A DNA stretch of 64,000 bases from Kiloniellaceae bacterium (GTDB taxonomy: Bacteria > Pseudomonadota > Alphaproteobacteria > Kiloniellales > Kiloniellaceae), in assembly GCA_021776195.1 (NCBI GenBank), contig JAJFGK010000044.1, forward strand, positions 62,001 to 126,000, read 5' to 3'. Positions within the stretch are counted from its first letter, which is position 1. The number at the start of each line of letters is the position of its first letter. Below, piece after piece: positions 26,646 to 35,582 of the stretch. The position numbers and the translations under genes are program-made. The notes beneath the pieces were generated by a model. The model ran no database searches, was not told the origin of the DNA, and was given only the letters and a program-made list of their open reading frames with translations.

Positions 26646-27611
26646 TTGTTCGAAGTGATGAGCCCCGGCTTGGAGACCAGCGTGCAGGATTTCCCGGGCC
26701 GCATCGGGTTCTGGGAGCAGGGCTTTCCCCCTTCCGGGCCGATGGACATGTGGTCCTTCCGCATCGCCAACGCCCTGGTCGGCAACCCGGTGAATGCCGC
26801 CGGTTTGGAGTGCCAGTTTCTCGGTCCCAGCCTGCGTTTCGAGCGCGATTGCGTAATCGCCGTCACCGGCGCCGACATGCAGCCGACGATCGACGGCGAG
26901 GCCTTGGCGATGTGGCAAAGCGTCCCGATCAAGGCCGGACAGACCCTGGCGCTGGGCTCGGCGCTGCGCGGCGCCCGCGCCTACGTGGCGCTGGCCGGCG
27001 GTATCGAGACACCGCTGGTGCTCGGCGCGCGCGCGACCTTCCATCTGGCCGGCATCGGCGGGCTGGGCGACGGGGCCTTGAAGGCCGGCGAAAGGGTGCC
27101 CCTCGGCGAGGGTGGCGGCACCAGCGGCCGGATCGCGCCGGAAGAGCTGCGCCCGCCCATCGATGGCCGCCGGCAGTGGCTGATCGATGTGGTCGCCGGT
27201 CCCAACGACGACTGGATCGACGCGGCCGGCAAGGCCCGGTTTCTCGGCAGCGACTGGACGCTGCAGTCCAAGAGCAACCGGACCGGATTTCGCCTCGACG
27301 GTCCGGACTGGACCTTCGCCGAACGGGCGACTAACAAGCGCCCCGAGCACGGCCAGGATCCCTCCAACATACTCGATCACGGCTATCCCTTCGGGGCGGT
27401 CAACCTCTGCGGCCAGATGCCGATTATTCTGGTCAATGACGGGCCCTCGACCGGGGGCTTCATCAACCCCTACACCGTGCCGACGGGCGAATTCTGGAAA
27501 CTGGGGCAATCGATCCCCCACGACACCTACCGCTTCCGCGAGGTGAGCGTCGCCGAGGCCCAGGCTTCCCGGCGCGAGATCGACCGGCTCTGCAACAGCC
27601 TCATGCAATGA
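26646..27611 (+). CDS. pxpC: Biotin-dependent carboxyltransferase-family protein (PxpC-like), copy 2
   Basis: 321 residues with PxpC (AHS2) hallmarks: VMSPGLETSVQDFPGRIGFWEQGFPPSGPMD, NALVGNPVNAAGLECQFLGPSL, AYVALAGGIETPLVLG, and SNRTGFRLDGP. The TTG at 26646 is preferred since GGGAGGGAGG (26631-26640) is 5 bases before it; ATG 26610, overlapping the previous gene by 17 bases, is an in-frame alternative. The stop overlaps the start of the HyuB gene (ATGA). It pairs with the upstream PxpB. Confidence 0.88.
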   Translation: MFEVMSPGLETSVQDFPGRIGFWEQGFPPSGPMDMWSFRIANALVGNPVNAAGLECQFLGPSLRFERDCVIAVTGADMQPTIDGEALAMWQSVPIKAGQTLALGSALRGARAYVALAGGIETPLVLGARATFHLAGIGGLGDGALKAGERVPLGEGGGTSGRIAPEELRPPIDGRRQWLIDVVAGPNDDWIDAAGKARFLGSDWTLQSKSNRTGFRLDGPDWTFAERATNKRPEHGQDPSNILDHGYPFGAVNLCGQMPIILVNDGPSTGGFINPYTVPTGEFWKLGQSIPHDTYRFREVSVAEAQASRREIDRLCNSLMQ

Positions 27612-29296
27612 CCCAGACCAGGCTGGGCGAGACCGAGATCATCGAAGGCAAGCTGCTGGCCACGGTCGACGAAATGGCGATCGTGCTGGCCCGTGCCAGC
27701 ATGAGCCCGGTGATCTACGAGGTCCTCGATTTCGCCTGTGGCATCTGCGACGCCGAGGGACAGCTCATCGCCCAGAGTAACGGCCTGACGCTCTTCACCG
27801 GCACCTTCTCGGCCCAGGTGCGCTTCATCCTGCGCAAGTTCGGCCAGGACCTGCGGCCGGGCGACGCCTTCATCACCAACGACCCTTTCGAGGGCGGCAC
27901 CCATGCCTGCGATATGGCGGTGGTGCGGCCGATCTTTGCCGAGGGCCGGCTCTGCGCCTTCGCCATCGCGGTGGCCCACTGGCTCGATGTGGGCGGGGCG
28001 ATCCCGGGCAGCCTGCCACCGGATGCCACGGACACCTTTCAGGAGGGCCTGCGCCTGCCCGGTCTTCGCCTCTGCCGGGAGCACGAGGTTCTCGAGGTGA
28101 TCGAGGATCTGATCCGCGCCAACCTGCGCATGCCGGATCTGGCCCTGGGCGACCTCCATGCCGAACTGGCGGCAACCCGGATCGGCGAGCGCCGGGTCGA
28201 AGCCATTTGCGAGCGCTACGGGTCTGAAACCTTGGGCGCGGTTTTTGCCAATCTGTTGCGCCTCAGCGAGCGGCGCAGCCGCGCGGCGCTGGCCGCACTG
28301 CCCGACGGCCGCTACGAGGCCCAGGACATAATCGATGGCGACGGTGTCGTCGAGGATCAGATCCCGGTCAGGGTCTCGGTCGTGATCGAGGGCGAGACCC
28401 TCCGGGTCGACTTCACGGGCTCCGCGCCGTCCTGTCGGGGACCGGTGAACTGCTCGCGCGGCGCCCTGCAGTCGGCGGTGAAGACCGTGTTCAAGGCGCT
28501 GGTCGACCCCCACGCCCCCTCGAACGACGGCTGGTTCAAGCCGCTGACCATCGAGGTGCCGGACGGCACGGTCTTCAGCGCCCTGCCGCCGGCCCCTGTC
28601 GGCTGGTACTACGAGGGCTCGGCACAGGCCTCGGAACTGGTCTGGAAGGCGCTCGCGCCGCTCGCCCCGGAGCGCTTCAGCGCCGGCAGCTACATGAGCC
28701 TCTGCGCCACCTACCTCTGTGGGCGCGACCCGGAGCGCGGCGACCTTTTCGTCCATATCGAGCCCCAGCATGGCGGCTGGGGCGCTTGCGAGGACCGCGA
28801 CGGCGCCAGCGCGCTGATCGCGGCCACCGACGGCGACACCTACAACTATTCCATCGAGCTTCTGGAGGCCAAGTTCCCGCTGCTGGTCCGACGCTATGAG
28901 TTGAACCTGGCCGACGGCTCGGGCGCCGGGCGCCACAGAGGCGGCTTCGGACTGTTGCGCGAATACGAAATCCGGGCCGATGACGCGTTTTTCTATGGCA
29001 GCCTGGGGCGCTCGCGCGAGCGGCCCTGGGGCCAATCCGGCGGTCGGCCAGGCAGCGTCAACTACGTCGAACTAGAAACCGCGGCCGGCCAGTGGCGTGT
29101 GGCGCGCTCGTCTCAAATTCCCCTGACCAGGGGCGACAGGCTGCGCATCGTCACCGGCGGCGGCGGGGGCTGGGGCGATCCGGCGCAGCGCGACCGCAAG
29201 GCCATCGCCGAGGACGTCGCCCATGGCTACCTGTCGACCGAGGAGGCCAAGGCGCTCTATGGCTGGAGCCCCGAGGTTCCTGGATCAGATGTCTGA
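27608..29296 (+). CDS. Hydantoinase/5-oxoprolinase subunit B (HyuB), copy 2
   Basis: 562-residue HyuB family protein: TEIIEGKLLATVDEMAIVLARASMSPVIYEV, FITNDPFEGGTHACDMAVVRP, and the C-terminal TGGGGGWGDPAQRDRKAI. A smaller and clearly different relative of the copy at 23787. It is translationally coupled to pxpC (ATGA, 27608-27611) and to the downstream hyuA (8-base overlap), so the four genes form one operon. It cooperates with HyuA in ATP-dependent cyclic amide hydrolysis. Confidence 0.92.
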   Translation: MTQTRLGETEIIEGKLLATVDEMAIVLARASMSPVIYEVLDFACGICDAEGQLIAQSNGLTLFTGTFSAQVRFILRKFGQDLRPGDAFITNDPFEGGTHACDMAVVRPIFAEGRLCAFAIAVAHWLDVGGAIPGSLPPDATDTFQEGLRLPGLRLCREHEVLEVIEDLIRANLRMPDLALGDLHAELAATRIGERRVEAICERYGSETLGAVFANLLRLSERRSRAALAALPDGRYEAQDIIDGDGVVEDQIPVRVSVVIEGETLRVDFTGSAPSCRGPVNCSRGALQSAVKTVFKALVDPHAPSNDGWFKPLTIEVPDGTVFSALPPAPVGWYYEGSAQASELVWKALAPLAPERFSAGSYMSLCATYLCGRDPERGDLFVHIEPQHGGWGACEDRDGASALIAATDGDTYNYSIELLEAKFPLLVRRYELNLADGSGAGRHRGGFGLLREYEIRADDAFFYGSLGRSRERPWGQSGGRPGSVNYVELETAAGQWRVARSSQIPLTRGDRLRIVTGGGGGWGDPAQRDRKAIAEDVAHGYLSTEEAKALYGWSPEVPGSDV

Positions 29297-31358
29297 AACC
29301 TCCGGACGCCTGGCAACCGACGTCGGCGGCACCTTCACTGACCTGGTCCACCTGGACGAGGCGAGCGGCGCGCTGCGCGTCGCCAAGGTTCTGACCACGC
29401 CCGGCAGCCCGGCCGATGGCGTCATGAAGGCCATCGAGGCCTCGGGCACCGAGCCTGCCGAGGTCGGCTACTTTGTTCACGGCGGCACCACGGTCATCAA
29501 CGCGATTACCGAACGGACCGGCGCGCGGGTCGCCCTGGTGACCACCGCCGGCTTTCGCGATGTGCTGGCCATCGGCCGCGGCAATCGTCCCGATCTCTAT
29601 AATCTGCGGTTCCGCTCGCCAGAGCCCTTCGTGCCGCGCGGCCGGGTCTTTGAGGTTCGCGGACGCATCGACGCGGCCGGGCGCGAAATCGAGCCCCTGT
29701 CGGAGGAAGATCTGCAGGCCGCCGCGGCCGCCTGCCGCCAGGCCGATATCGAGGCCCTGGCGATCTGCTTTTTGAACAGCTACCGGGCGCCAGCCCACGA
29801 ACAGGCGGCGGCCGAACGGTTTCGCGAACTGCTGCCGGATCTCTTCATTACCGCCTCGCACGAAGTGACCCGGGAGTGGCGAGAGTTCGAGCGCAGCAGC
29901 ACCGCTGTCCTGAATGCCTATGTGCAGCCGGTCATGGAAACCTACTTGGCGCGCCTGGAGGCCCATGCGCGCGGCGCCGGGTTTGCCTGCCCGCTGAACG
30001 TCATGCAGTCGAACGTCGGCACGGCCCGTTTCTCCCACGCTCGCCGGCACCCGATCACCCTGGTGGAATCGGGTCCAGCCGGCGGGGTCAGCGGCACGGC
30101 CTACATCGGCCGTCTGATCGGCACGCCGGACATCGTGTACTTCGACCTGGGCGGAACGACGGCCAAGTGTTCCTTGATCCGCGACGGACAGCCCAAGCTC
30201 GACTCGGAGTATCGTCTGGGCCGCACCCGGCTCGATCCGGGTCATCCGATCAAGGTTCCCGTGGTCGACATCGTCGAGGTCGGGGCCGGCGGCGGGTCGA
30301 TCGCCTATCTGGACGACGGCGGACAGCTCAGGGTCGGACCGCGAAGTGCCGGCGCCGCCCCCGGGCCGGCCTGCTATGGCCTCGGCGGTCGCGAAGCGAC
30401 GGTCACCGATGCCAAGCTCCTGACCGGCGCGCTCGATCCCAACCGCTTCGGCGCTGGCCTCCTCAAGCTCGACCGGGAGAGGGCGCGCGCCGCCGTGGCG
30501 CCGCTCGCCGCCGCGCTGAAGGGCGATGTGGAAGAGGCGGCCTATGCGATCATCCGTATCGCCGAGGCTAACATGATCAACGCCTTGAAGCTGGTCTCGG
30601 TGCAGCGCGGTCACGACACGCGCGATTTCGCGCTTCTGGCCTGCGGCGGCGGCGGTCCCATGCACGCCGCCGGCCTGGCCCGGGAACTTGGGGTGCGTGA
30701 GCTGATCATCCCGCGGAACGCCGGCATCTTCTCTGCCTGGGGTATGCTGGCGACGCCGCCGCGCCGCGATACGGTGCGCACGGCGCTGGTGCCCCTGGAT
30801 CGGTTGGACCTGGCCGGCATTCAGGCGGTCTTCCACGACATGCAGGCAGAATCCGCCGCCTATTTTCACGAGGCCGAGGGTGCGGTGGCGGCACTCGAGG
30901 TGAACGCGCAGCTGTCCATGCGCTATCATGGCCAGGAGCACAGCGTGACCGTGGACCTCGACTTGGCGCGGTTTCGGATGGCCGACCTGCGCGCGGCCTT
31001 CCACGCGGCGCACGAGCGAGCCTTCACCTTCCACCTTCCCGATGCCGAGGTGGAGCTGGTCTCCTACCACCTGACGGCAGCGGTGCGCGGCGCACCGCCG
31101 CCCATGCCACGCCTGTCCGCCGCGGGACGGTCGCTGGCCGCCAGCCACCGCGGCCGCCGCACCGCCTGGTTCGACGAGGCGGGGCCCCGGGAGGCCGATG
31201 TCCACGACCGCGACCTGCTGCCGCCCGGCGCCGAACTCGCGGGACCGGCGATTATCGAAGAGGCGACCACCACGACCCTGCTGCTGCCAGGCCAACAGCT
31301 TCGCTGCGACGAGTTCGGTCTTCTGCGCATCACCGAGGTGGCTGTTGAAGCGCTCTAA
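29289..31358 (+). CDS. Hydantoinase/5-oxoprolinase subunit A (HyuA), copy 2
   Basis: 689 residues: ATPase motif ATDVGGTFTDLVHLD near the N terminus, HGGTTVINAITERTGARVALVTTAGFRDVL, the second motif VYFDLGGTTAKCSLI, and PACYGLGGREATVTDAKLL. ATG 29289 is chosen because it restores the family's short N terminus; the frame is open upstream to 29223. It overlaps hyuB by 8 bases and, at its other end, overlaps the convergent dehydrogenase small subunit by 4 bases (31355-31358). Last gene of the pxpB-pxpC-hyuB-hyuA operon. Confidence 0.92.
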   Translation: MSETSGRLATDVGGTFTDLVHLDEASGALRVAKVLTTPGSPADGVMKAIEASGTEPAEVGYFVHGGTTVINAITERTGARVALVTTAGFRDVLAIGRGNRPDLYNLRFRSPEPFVPRGRVFEVRGRIDAAGREIEPLSEEDLQAAAAACRQADIEALAICFLNSYRAPAHEQAAAERFRELLPDLFITASHEVTREWREFERSSTAVLNAYVQPVMETYLARLEAHARGAGFACPLNVMQSNVGTARFSHARRHPITLVESGPAGGVSGTAYIGRLIGTPDIVYFDLGGTTAKCSLIRDGQPKLDSEYRLGRTRLDPGHPIKVPVVDIVEVGAGGGSIAYLDDGGQLRVGPRSAGAAPGPACYGLGGREATVTDAKLLTGALDPNRFGAGLLKLDRERARAAVAPLAAALKGDVEEAAYAIIRIAEANMINALKLVSVQRGHDTRDFALLACGGGGPMHAAGLARELGVRELIIPRNAGIFSAWGMLATPPRRDTVRTALVPLDRLDLAGIQAVFHDMQAESAAYFHEAEGAVAALEVNAQLSMRYHGQEHSVTVDLDLARFRMADLRAAFHAAHERAFTFHLPDAEVELVSYHLTAAVRGAPPPMPRLSAAGRSLAASHRGRRTAWFDEAGPREADVHDRDLLPPGAELAGPAIIEEATTTTLLLPGQQLRCDEFGLLRITEVAVEAL

Positions 31359-31783
31359 TCCGGCGCCTCGCGGTAGATCGGGCCGCGATCGATGACCGGC
31401 TGCAACAGGTCGTCGCGCAGGTAGTCGTGCTCTTCCTCGGGGCTGGCCGGGCGGCTCTGCTGGCCCGGATAGGCCAGCCGCTGGCGTACCTCGGGGGCCA
31501 GATAGTAGGCGGAGGAGGCCACCAGACCGAGGGTGCCCAGGGCCACCGGGTCGTCGCGATTGAGCCTCTCGGCGGCCTCGGCCGGGTCGGCCCCGGCGGC
31601 CTGGGCCAAGGCCCGCCGCAGATCGGTCAGCAGTTCGGGGCGCAGTTCCAGGACCCGCGCGGTGAGCGTTTTCTCGGCGCCGATCTCGCTAAAGGAGGGC
31701 ATGGATTCCGCCGCTGGAATGAGGTGGTCGGCGATGGCGGCCAGGGTCTCGCGTTCTTGGGCGCTTAAGGGGTGATCCTCCAT
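31355..31783 (-). CDS. Gluconate 2-dehydrogenase subunit 3-like (small) subunit
   Basis: 142 residues, similar in style to the subunit-3 family of membrane-associated flavoprotein dehydrogenases: LSAQERETLAAIADHLIPAAESMPSFSEIGAEK at the start and HDYLRDDLLQPVIDRGPIYREAPD at the end. These small proteins accompany GMC dehydrogenases and help fold or anchor them. No signal or Tat peptide is visible, unlike many family members. Its ATG overlaps the stop of the GMC gene, supporting one complex. Confidence 0.85.
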   Translation of the reverse strand: MEDHPLSAQERETLAAIADHLIPAAESMPSFSEIGAEKTLTARVLELRPELLTDLRRALAQAAGADPAEAAERLNRDDPVALGTLGLVASSAYYLAPEVRQRLAYPGQQSRPASPEEEHDYLRDDLLQPVIDRGPIYREAPD

Positions 31784-33399
31784 CAGGCAGCCTCCACCGA
31801 ACCGCGGTTCTCGATCATATGGGCGACGCACCGCAGCGCGATGGCACAGATGGTCGCGGTCGGGTTGAAGCCGGAGGAGGTCACGAAGAGGCTGCCGTCG
31901 AAGATGTAGAGGTTCGGTATATCGTGGGTCCGGCCCCACTGGTCGGTCACCGAGTGCTTCGGGTCTTCGCCCATCCGGCAGGTGCCCATCAGGTGCCAGC
32001 CGCAATCGCGCATCAGCGTCGTGGTCGACATTTCCTGGGCCCCGGAGGCCAGCATGGCCTCCTTGGCGCGGTCCAGATGAAAGTCGATCAGACGCGCGGT
32101 GTTCTCCGAGCTCTTGTAGATGACCTTCGGGGCCGGGATGCCATCGGAATCCGTCAAACCGGCATCGAGCACCACACGATTGTCGAGGTCGGGCAGGTCT
32201 TCGGCGATGATGCCCCACTCGAAGGAACGCCCGAGCCGCTTGCGGGTCGACCTGTGCAGGTTGGCGCCCCAGGCCTCCTCGATCGGCTTGCCGCCGAAGA
32301 CCGAGCGCATGCCGAGCGGCCCGCCGGTCGGCATGGCGTTCCACTTGGCGCCGCGCAGGAACCCGCGCTTCTCGTCGGTCTCGTAGAACTGCATGGAATG
32401 GATGGCCTGCCCGGCGGGACCGAGCCAGCTTTCCAGCGGCTCGTCGAAATAGCCCACGACCGCGGCGAAGGGGTGCATCATGAGGTTGCGCCCGACCAGC
32501 CCGGATGAATTCGCCAGGCCGTCGGGGTGGCCGGCGGTGGCGGAGAGCTGCAGCAGCCTCGGGGTGCCGATGCCATTGCCGCAGACGATGACCAAATCGG
32601 CCTCCTGGCGGTGCTCGACGCCCTTCCGGTCCAGGTAGACCGCGCCATCCGCAAGCCCGGTGGCGTTCAGCGTGATCTGGCGCACCCTGGCCCCCGAGAT
32701 CAGCCGTGCGCCGGCCTTCAGGGCATCGGGCCAGTGGGTCAGGTCGACCGAGGCCTTGGCCCCTTCCGGGCAGCCCTGCATGCAGGTCCCGCGGCGCGCG
32801 CACTGGCTGAGGCCGCGATAGGGCCGCGAGGGGATCGACTGGGGTGCCGGCCACCAGTGCCAGCCCAGTTCGTTCATGCCCTGGGCGGCCTTGCGGCCGA
32901 CCGCGCCGATCGGATGCGGCGGCAGGGGCGGCGGGGCCATGGGCGGATAGGCCGGATCGCCGGCCAGCCCCGACACGCCCATCTCGATATCCACCAGATC
33001 GTAGAAGGGCTCGAGGTCCTCGTACTTGAAGGGCCAGTCCTCGGCGACGCCGTCGAGCGAACGGACGCGGAAGTCCGACGGCATGAAGCGCTGCCAATGG
33101 GCGGCATAGAGAATGGTGCTGCCGCCGATGGCGCTGTACATCAAGGGATTGACGTCGGACTCGGAGACATCGATGGGGTAGTCGTCGGCCAGGCCGCGAA
33201 CATTGGGATTGGGATGCCAGCGGCGCTGCGACATCAACTCCCATTCCGGTTTGTCGCCGTAGAACTCGTCGGGCTCGACCTTGCCGCCCTGTTCCAGGCA
33301 GACCACGCGCACGCCGGCCTCCGCCAGATGCTTGGCGGCAATCGCGCCGGACGCCCCGGCGCCGATGATCAGGACCTCGGCCCGCTCTCCAGTTGTCAT
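31783..33399 (-). CDS. GMC-family FAD-dependent dehydrogenase
   Basis: 538-residue flavoprotein: N-terminal FAD motif VLIIGAGASGAIAAKHLAEAG, a cysteine cluster CARRGTCMQGCPEGAKAS (about residues 219-236) typical of the gluconate/2-keto-type dehydrogenases, and a C-terminal GWHLMGTCRMGEDP with SSGFNPTATI (active-site His and Asn). With the small subunit it should oxidise an alcohol or sugar acid and pass electrons to a membrane acceptor. ATG 33399 is chosen because it directly precedes the FAD motif and follows GGGGGGA. It is separated from pxpA copy 2 by 19 bases, so it is in the same leftward operon. Confidence 0.9.
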   Translation of the reverse strand: MTTGERAEVLIIGAGASGAIAAKHLAEAGVRVVCLEQGGKVEPDEFYGDKPEWELMSQRRWHPNPNVRGLADDYPIDVSESDVNPLMYSAIGGSTILYAAHWQRFMPSDFRVRSLDGVAEDWPFKYEDLEPFYDLVDIEMGVSGLAGDPAYPPMAPPPLPPHPIGAVGRKAAQGMNELGWHWWPAPQSIPSRPYRGLSQCARRGTCMQGCPEGAKASVDLTHWPDALKAGARLISGARVRQITLNATGLADGAVYLDRKGVEHRQEADLVIVCGNGIGTPRLLQLSATAGHPDGLANSSGLVGRNLMMHPFAAVVGYFDEPLESWLGPAGQAIHSMQFYETDEKRGFLRGAKWNAMPTGGPLGMRSVFGGKPIEEAWGANLHRSTRKRLGRSFEWGIIAEDLPDLDNRVVLDAGLTDSDGIPAPKVIYKSSENTARLIDFHLDRAKEAMLASGAQEMSTTTLMRDCGWHLMGTCRMGEDPKHSVTDQWGRTHDIPNLYIFDGSLFVTSSGFNPTATICAIALRCVAHMIENRGSVEAA

Positions 33400-33418
33400 C
33401 GGAACTGTCCCCCCTCGA

Positions 33419-34135
33419 TCAAGCAGCCACCGCCTGGCGGACGGCGCTGGCCACCGCCACCGCGTTGGGCGTGTCGGAATGGACACAGATCGAATCCGCC
33501 TGCACCGCCACGTCGACATCGTTGACCGAGGCGGTCTTGCCCTCCTTGACGGCCCGGATGCAGCGCACCGAGGCCCGTTCGGGGTCGACCGGATCGTGCT
33601 CCCGGGTCACGATCAGGCTGCCGTCGTCGCGGTACTCCAGGTCGGCGTAGTACTCGGCCACCAGGCGGTGTCCGCGTTGCGGATAGATCTGGTCGTGCAG
33701 GCAGTTGATCATGCCGTAGAGCGGCACCTGGAAGACGTCGGCGGCGTCGCAGACCGCGTGCGCGATATGCTCGTAGCGCGCCGCCATGCCGTAGAGGGAG
33801 CCGTGCGGCTTGATGTGGTTGAGCGGCAAGTTCTCGGCATCGAGGAAGGCCTTCAGCGCCCCGACCTGATAGATGATCGCGTTGGCCATTTCATCGCGGC
33901 TCATTTTCATCTCGCGGCGGCCAAAGCCCTGGAGATCGGGCAGCGAGGGATGGGCGCCCACGGCGACTTTGTTGGCCTTGGCCAGGCGCACGGTCTTGCG
34001 CATATGATCCGGGTCCGAGGCGTGGAATCCACAGGCGACGTTGGCCACCGTGATCAGCGGCATCAGGCCTTCGTCATCCCCCAGTTTGTAGAGCCCATAG
34101 CTCTCACCCATATCGCAGTTAATCTCGACCGCCAT
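33419..34135 (-). CDS. pxpA: 5-oxoprolinase subunit A (LamB/YcsF family), copy 2
   Basis: 238 residues, nearly collinear with the copy at 12486 (INCDMGESYGLYKLGDDEG, ANVACGFHASDPDHM, VGAHPSLPDLQGFGRREM, SICVHSDTPNA). It is convergent with the PxpB/PxpC/HyuB/HyuA genes, with the GMC pair in between, but presumably supplies their PxpA function. The two PxpA copies differ at many scattered positions, so this is not a recent duplication. First gene of the leftward pxpA-GMC-small-subunit operon. Confidence 0.92.
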   Translation of the reverse strand: MAVEINCDMGESYGLYKLGDDEGLMPLITVANVACGFHASDPDHMRKTVRLAKANKVAVGAHPSLPDLQGFGRREMKMSRDEMANAIIYQVGALKAFLDAENLPLNHIKPHGSLYGMAARYEHIAHAVCDAADVFQVPLYGMINCLHDQIYPQRGHRLVAEYYADLEYRDDGSLIVTREHDPVDPERASVRCIRAVKEGKTASVNDVDVAVQADSICVHSDTPNAVAVASAVRQAVAA

Positions 34136-34503
34136 TTTTCCGGCTTCCCGTTCACTGTTAGTCGCCCTGCAAAAGCTTGTCTCGAAACCGAAGGAACCTC
34201 AAGGCCCGACCCGGTGCCAGACCTCGCAATTTCTCGCGGCCGCTCGGGATACGTCCGGTCGTTTCACCGGTGGTCCGGACTTTCCGAACGGGTGCCCGGC
34301 GAACCCGATGGCGGGGGCTTGGCCTTGAGACCCCGGCCCCCGTGCTGGGCCCCCGGGCTGGGCCCCCGGGCTGGGGCCCCGGACTGGGCCCCCGGGCTGG
34401 GCCCTTGTGCTGACCCATGGGGACGCTACGCTTGGCTCATCAGGTTCCCACCCCCTGGACCGCCCGAGCGCCGGCCCGGGCGCAGAGAGGTCATACGCAA
34501 AGG
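34136..34503. other. Intergenic region with tandem repeat, divergent promoters
   Basis: 368 bases between pxpA copy 2 (leftward) and the TauD-type gene (rightward). It holds a 13-bp tandem repeat at 34335-34412. A frame runs through it as an unbroken open frame but is low-complexity and lacks a start, so I do not call a gene. Promoters for both directions must lie here; I could not place them with confidence. Confidence 0.7.
34335..34412. repeat. Six tandem copies of a 13-bp GC-rich unit
   Basis: Six back-to-back 13-base units, consensus GGCCCCCGGGCTG, with small differences in units 1, 4 and 6. The unit length is not a multiple of three, so it is non-coding. It lies 92 bases upstream of the TauD-type start codon. 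The unit is partly self-complementary (GGGCCC, CCCGGG), so copies may pair in RNA; length change by slippage is possible. Confidence 0.85.
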
Positions 34504-35544
34504 ATGCACCCGTTCAGCCCCTGGGAAGGTCCCGAAGTCTGGATGGGGAGCGATTTTGCCTCCGACGACTCCTGGATTTTTCGGCTGGGCGAACCGGACA
34601 TCGAAGAGATCGGAAAGGCGGTTAGGGCCGGCCGCGACCGGGGCCTGAGGGCCGAAGACCTGACCCGGGAAACCTTTCCCCTGCCACGCCTTGGCGAAGT
34701 CTTCGCGCAGGCGCAATCGACCTTGCTGCGGGGGCGGGGATTTATCGTCCTGCGCGGCTTGCCGGTGTCGGCCTGGCCGCTGGAGGATCTGGTCCGGGCC
34801 TATTGGGGGATCGGCCGTTGGTTCGGCGATCCCGTGCCGCAGAACGGTCGCGGCCATCTTCTGGGCCATGTCATCGATCTGCGCCGGGATGGCGGTCCGG
34901 CCCAGCGAATTTATCAGACCAACCGGACGCAGCCCTTTCATTCGGACTCCTGCGATATCGTCGGTCTGCTTTGCCTGCGGGCCGCCAGGCGCGGCGGCGA
35001 GAGCGCCATCGCGAGCGCGGCCGCGGCCTACAACAGGCTGCGTGAAACCGACCCGGAGTCTCTGGCGCAGCTCTGCGAGACGTTCCATTGCGACCGCTAC
35101 GACGAAGTCCCGGAAGGCAAGGCGCCCTTCTACGAGGTGCGGGTCATGAATCGCTGCGAAGACTACCTGACCTGCTGTGGCATGGATCCGGACATCCGCT
35201 CGGCGCAACGCCTGCCGGAGGTCCCTCGGCTGACCGCGCAACAGACCCGGGCCCTCGATGCCTTGCAGGGGGTCTGCCGGGACATCGCATTGAACATGAT
35301 CCTCGAGCCGGGCGATATCCAACTGATCCACAATCACGTTGTCCTGCACGCGCGCGGCGCATTTGAAGACCACGATGACCCCGATGAGCGCCGCTACCTG
35401 CTCCGTCTCTGGCTTTCGGCGCCCAACGGCCGGCCTCTGCCCGCGTTCCTGAGCGAGCGTTGGGGCAACATCCAGGTCGGTACGCTTCGCGGCGGCATCT
35501 ACGTCAAGGGCGTCGCCCCAACCCTGTCGCTCGACCCGGGGTGA
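34504..35544 (+). CDS. TauD/TfdA-type Fe(II)/2-oxoglutarate-dependent dioxygenase
   Basis: 346 residues with the full metal and cosubstrate set: HxD facial motif at H146 and D148 (FHSDSC), distal histidine H282 (VVLHAR), and 2-oxoglutarate-binding R301 (RRYLLRLWL). It hydroxylates an unknown substrate using Fe(II), O2 and 2-oxoglutarate in the cytosol. Start ATG 34504 is 29 codons into a longer frame; GAGAGG at 34485-34490 is a weak, distant ribosome-binding site, so the start is not certain. It is followed after 38 bases by the aminotransferase, so the two probably form an operon near the hydantoinase genes. Confidence 0.85.
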   Translation: MHPFSPWEGPEVWMGSDFASDDSWIFRLGEPDIEEIGKAVRAGRDRGLRAEDLTRETFPLPRLGEVFAQAQSTLLRGRGFIVLRGLPVSAWPLEDLVRAYWGIGRWFGDPVPQNGRGHLLGHVIDLRRDGGPAQRIYQTNRTQPFHSDSCDIVGLLCLRAARRGGESAIASAAAAYNRLRETDPESLAQLCETFHCDRYDEVPEGKAPFYEVRVMNRCEDYLTCCGMDPDIRSAQRLPEVPRLTAQQTRALDALQGVCRDIALNMILEPGDIQLIHNHVVLHARGAFEDHDDPDERRYLLRLWLSAPNGRPLPAFLSERWGNIQVGTLRGGIYVKGVAPTLSLDPG

Positions 35545-35582
35545 AGCCGGCGCCTGATCGGGTAATCGAAAAAGGGCTATCC

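Noticed and set aside
34136..34503. CRISPR array at the 13-bp repeats
   Set aside because: Repeats are contiguous without spacers, too short, and there are no cas genes.
33281..34648. Open frame running through the tandem repeat and across pxpA copy 2
   Set aside because: The frame is opposite to pxpA, and the 13-bp repeat gives low-complexity Pro/Gly/Ala sequence, so it is not a real gene.
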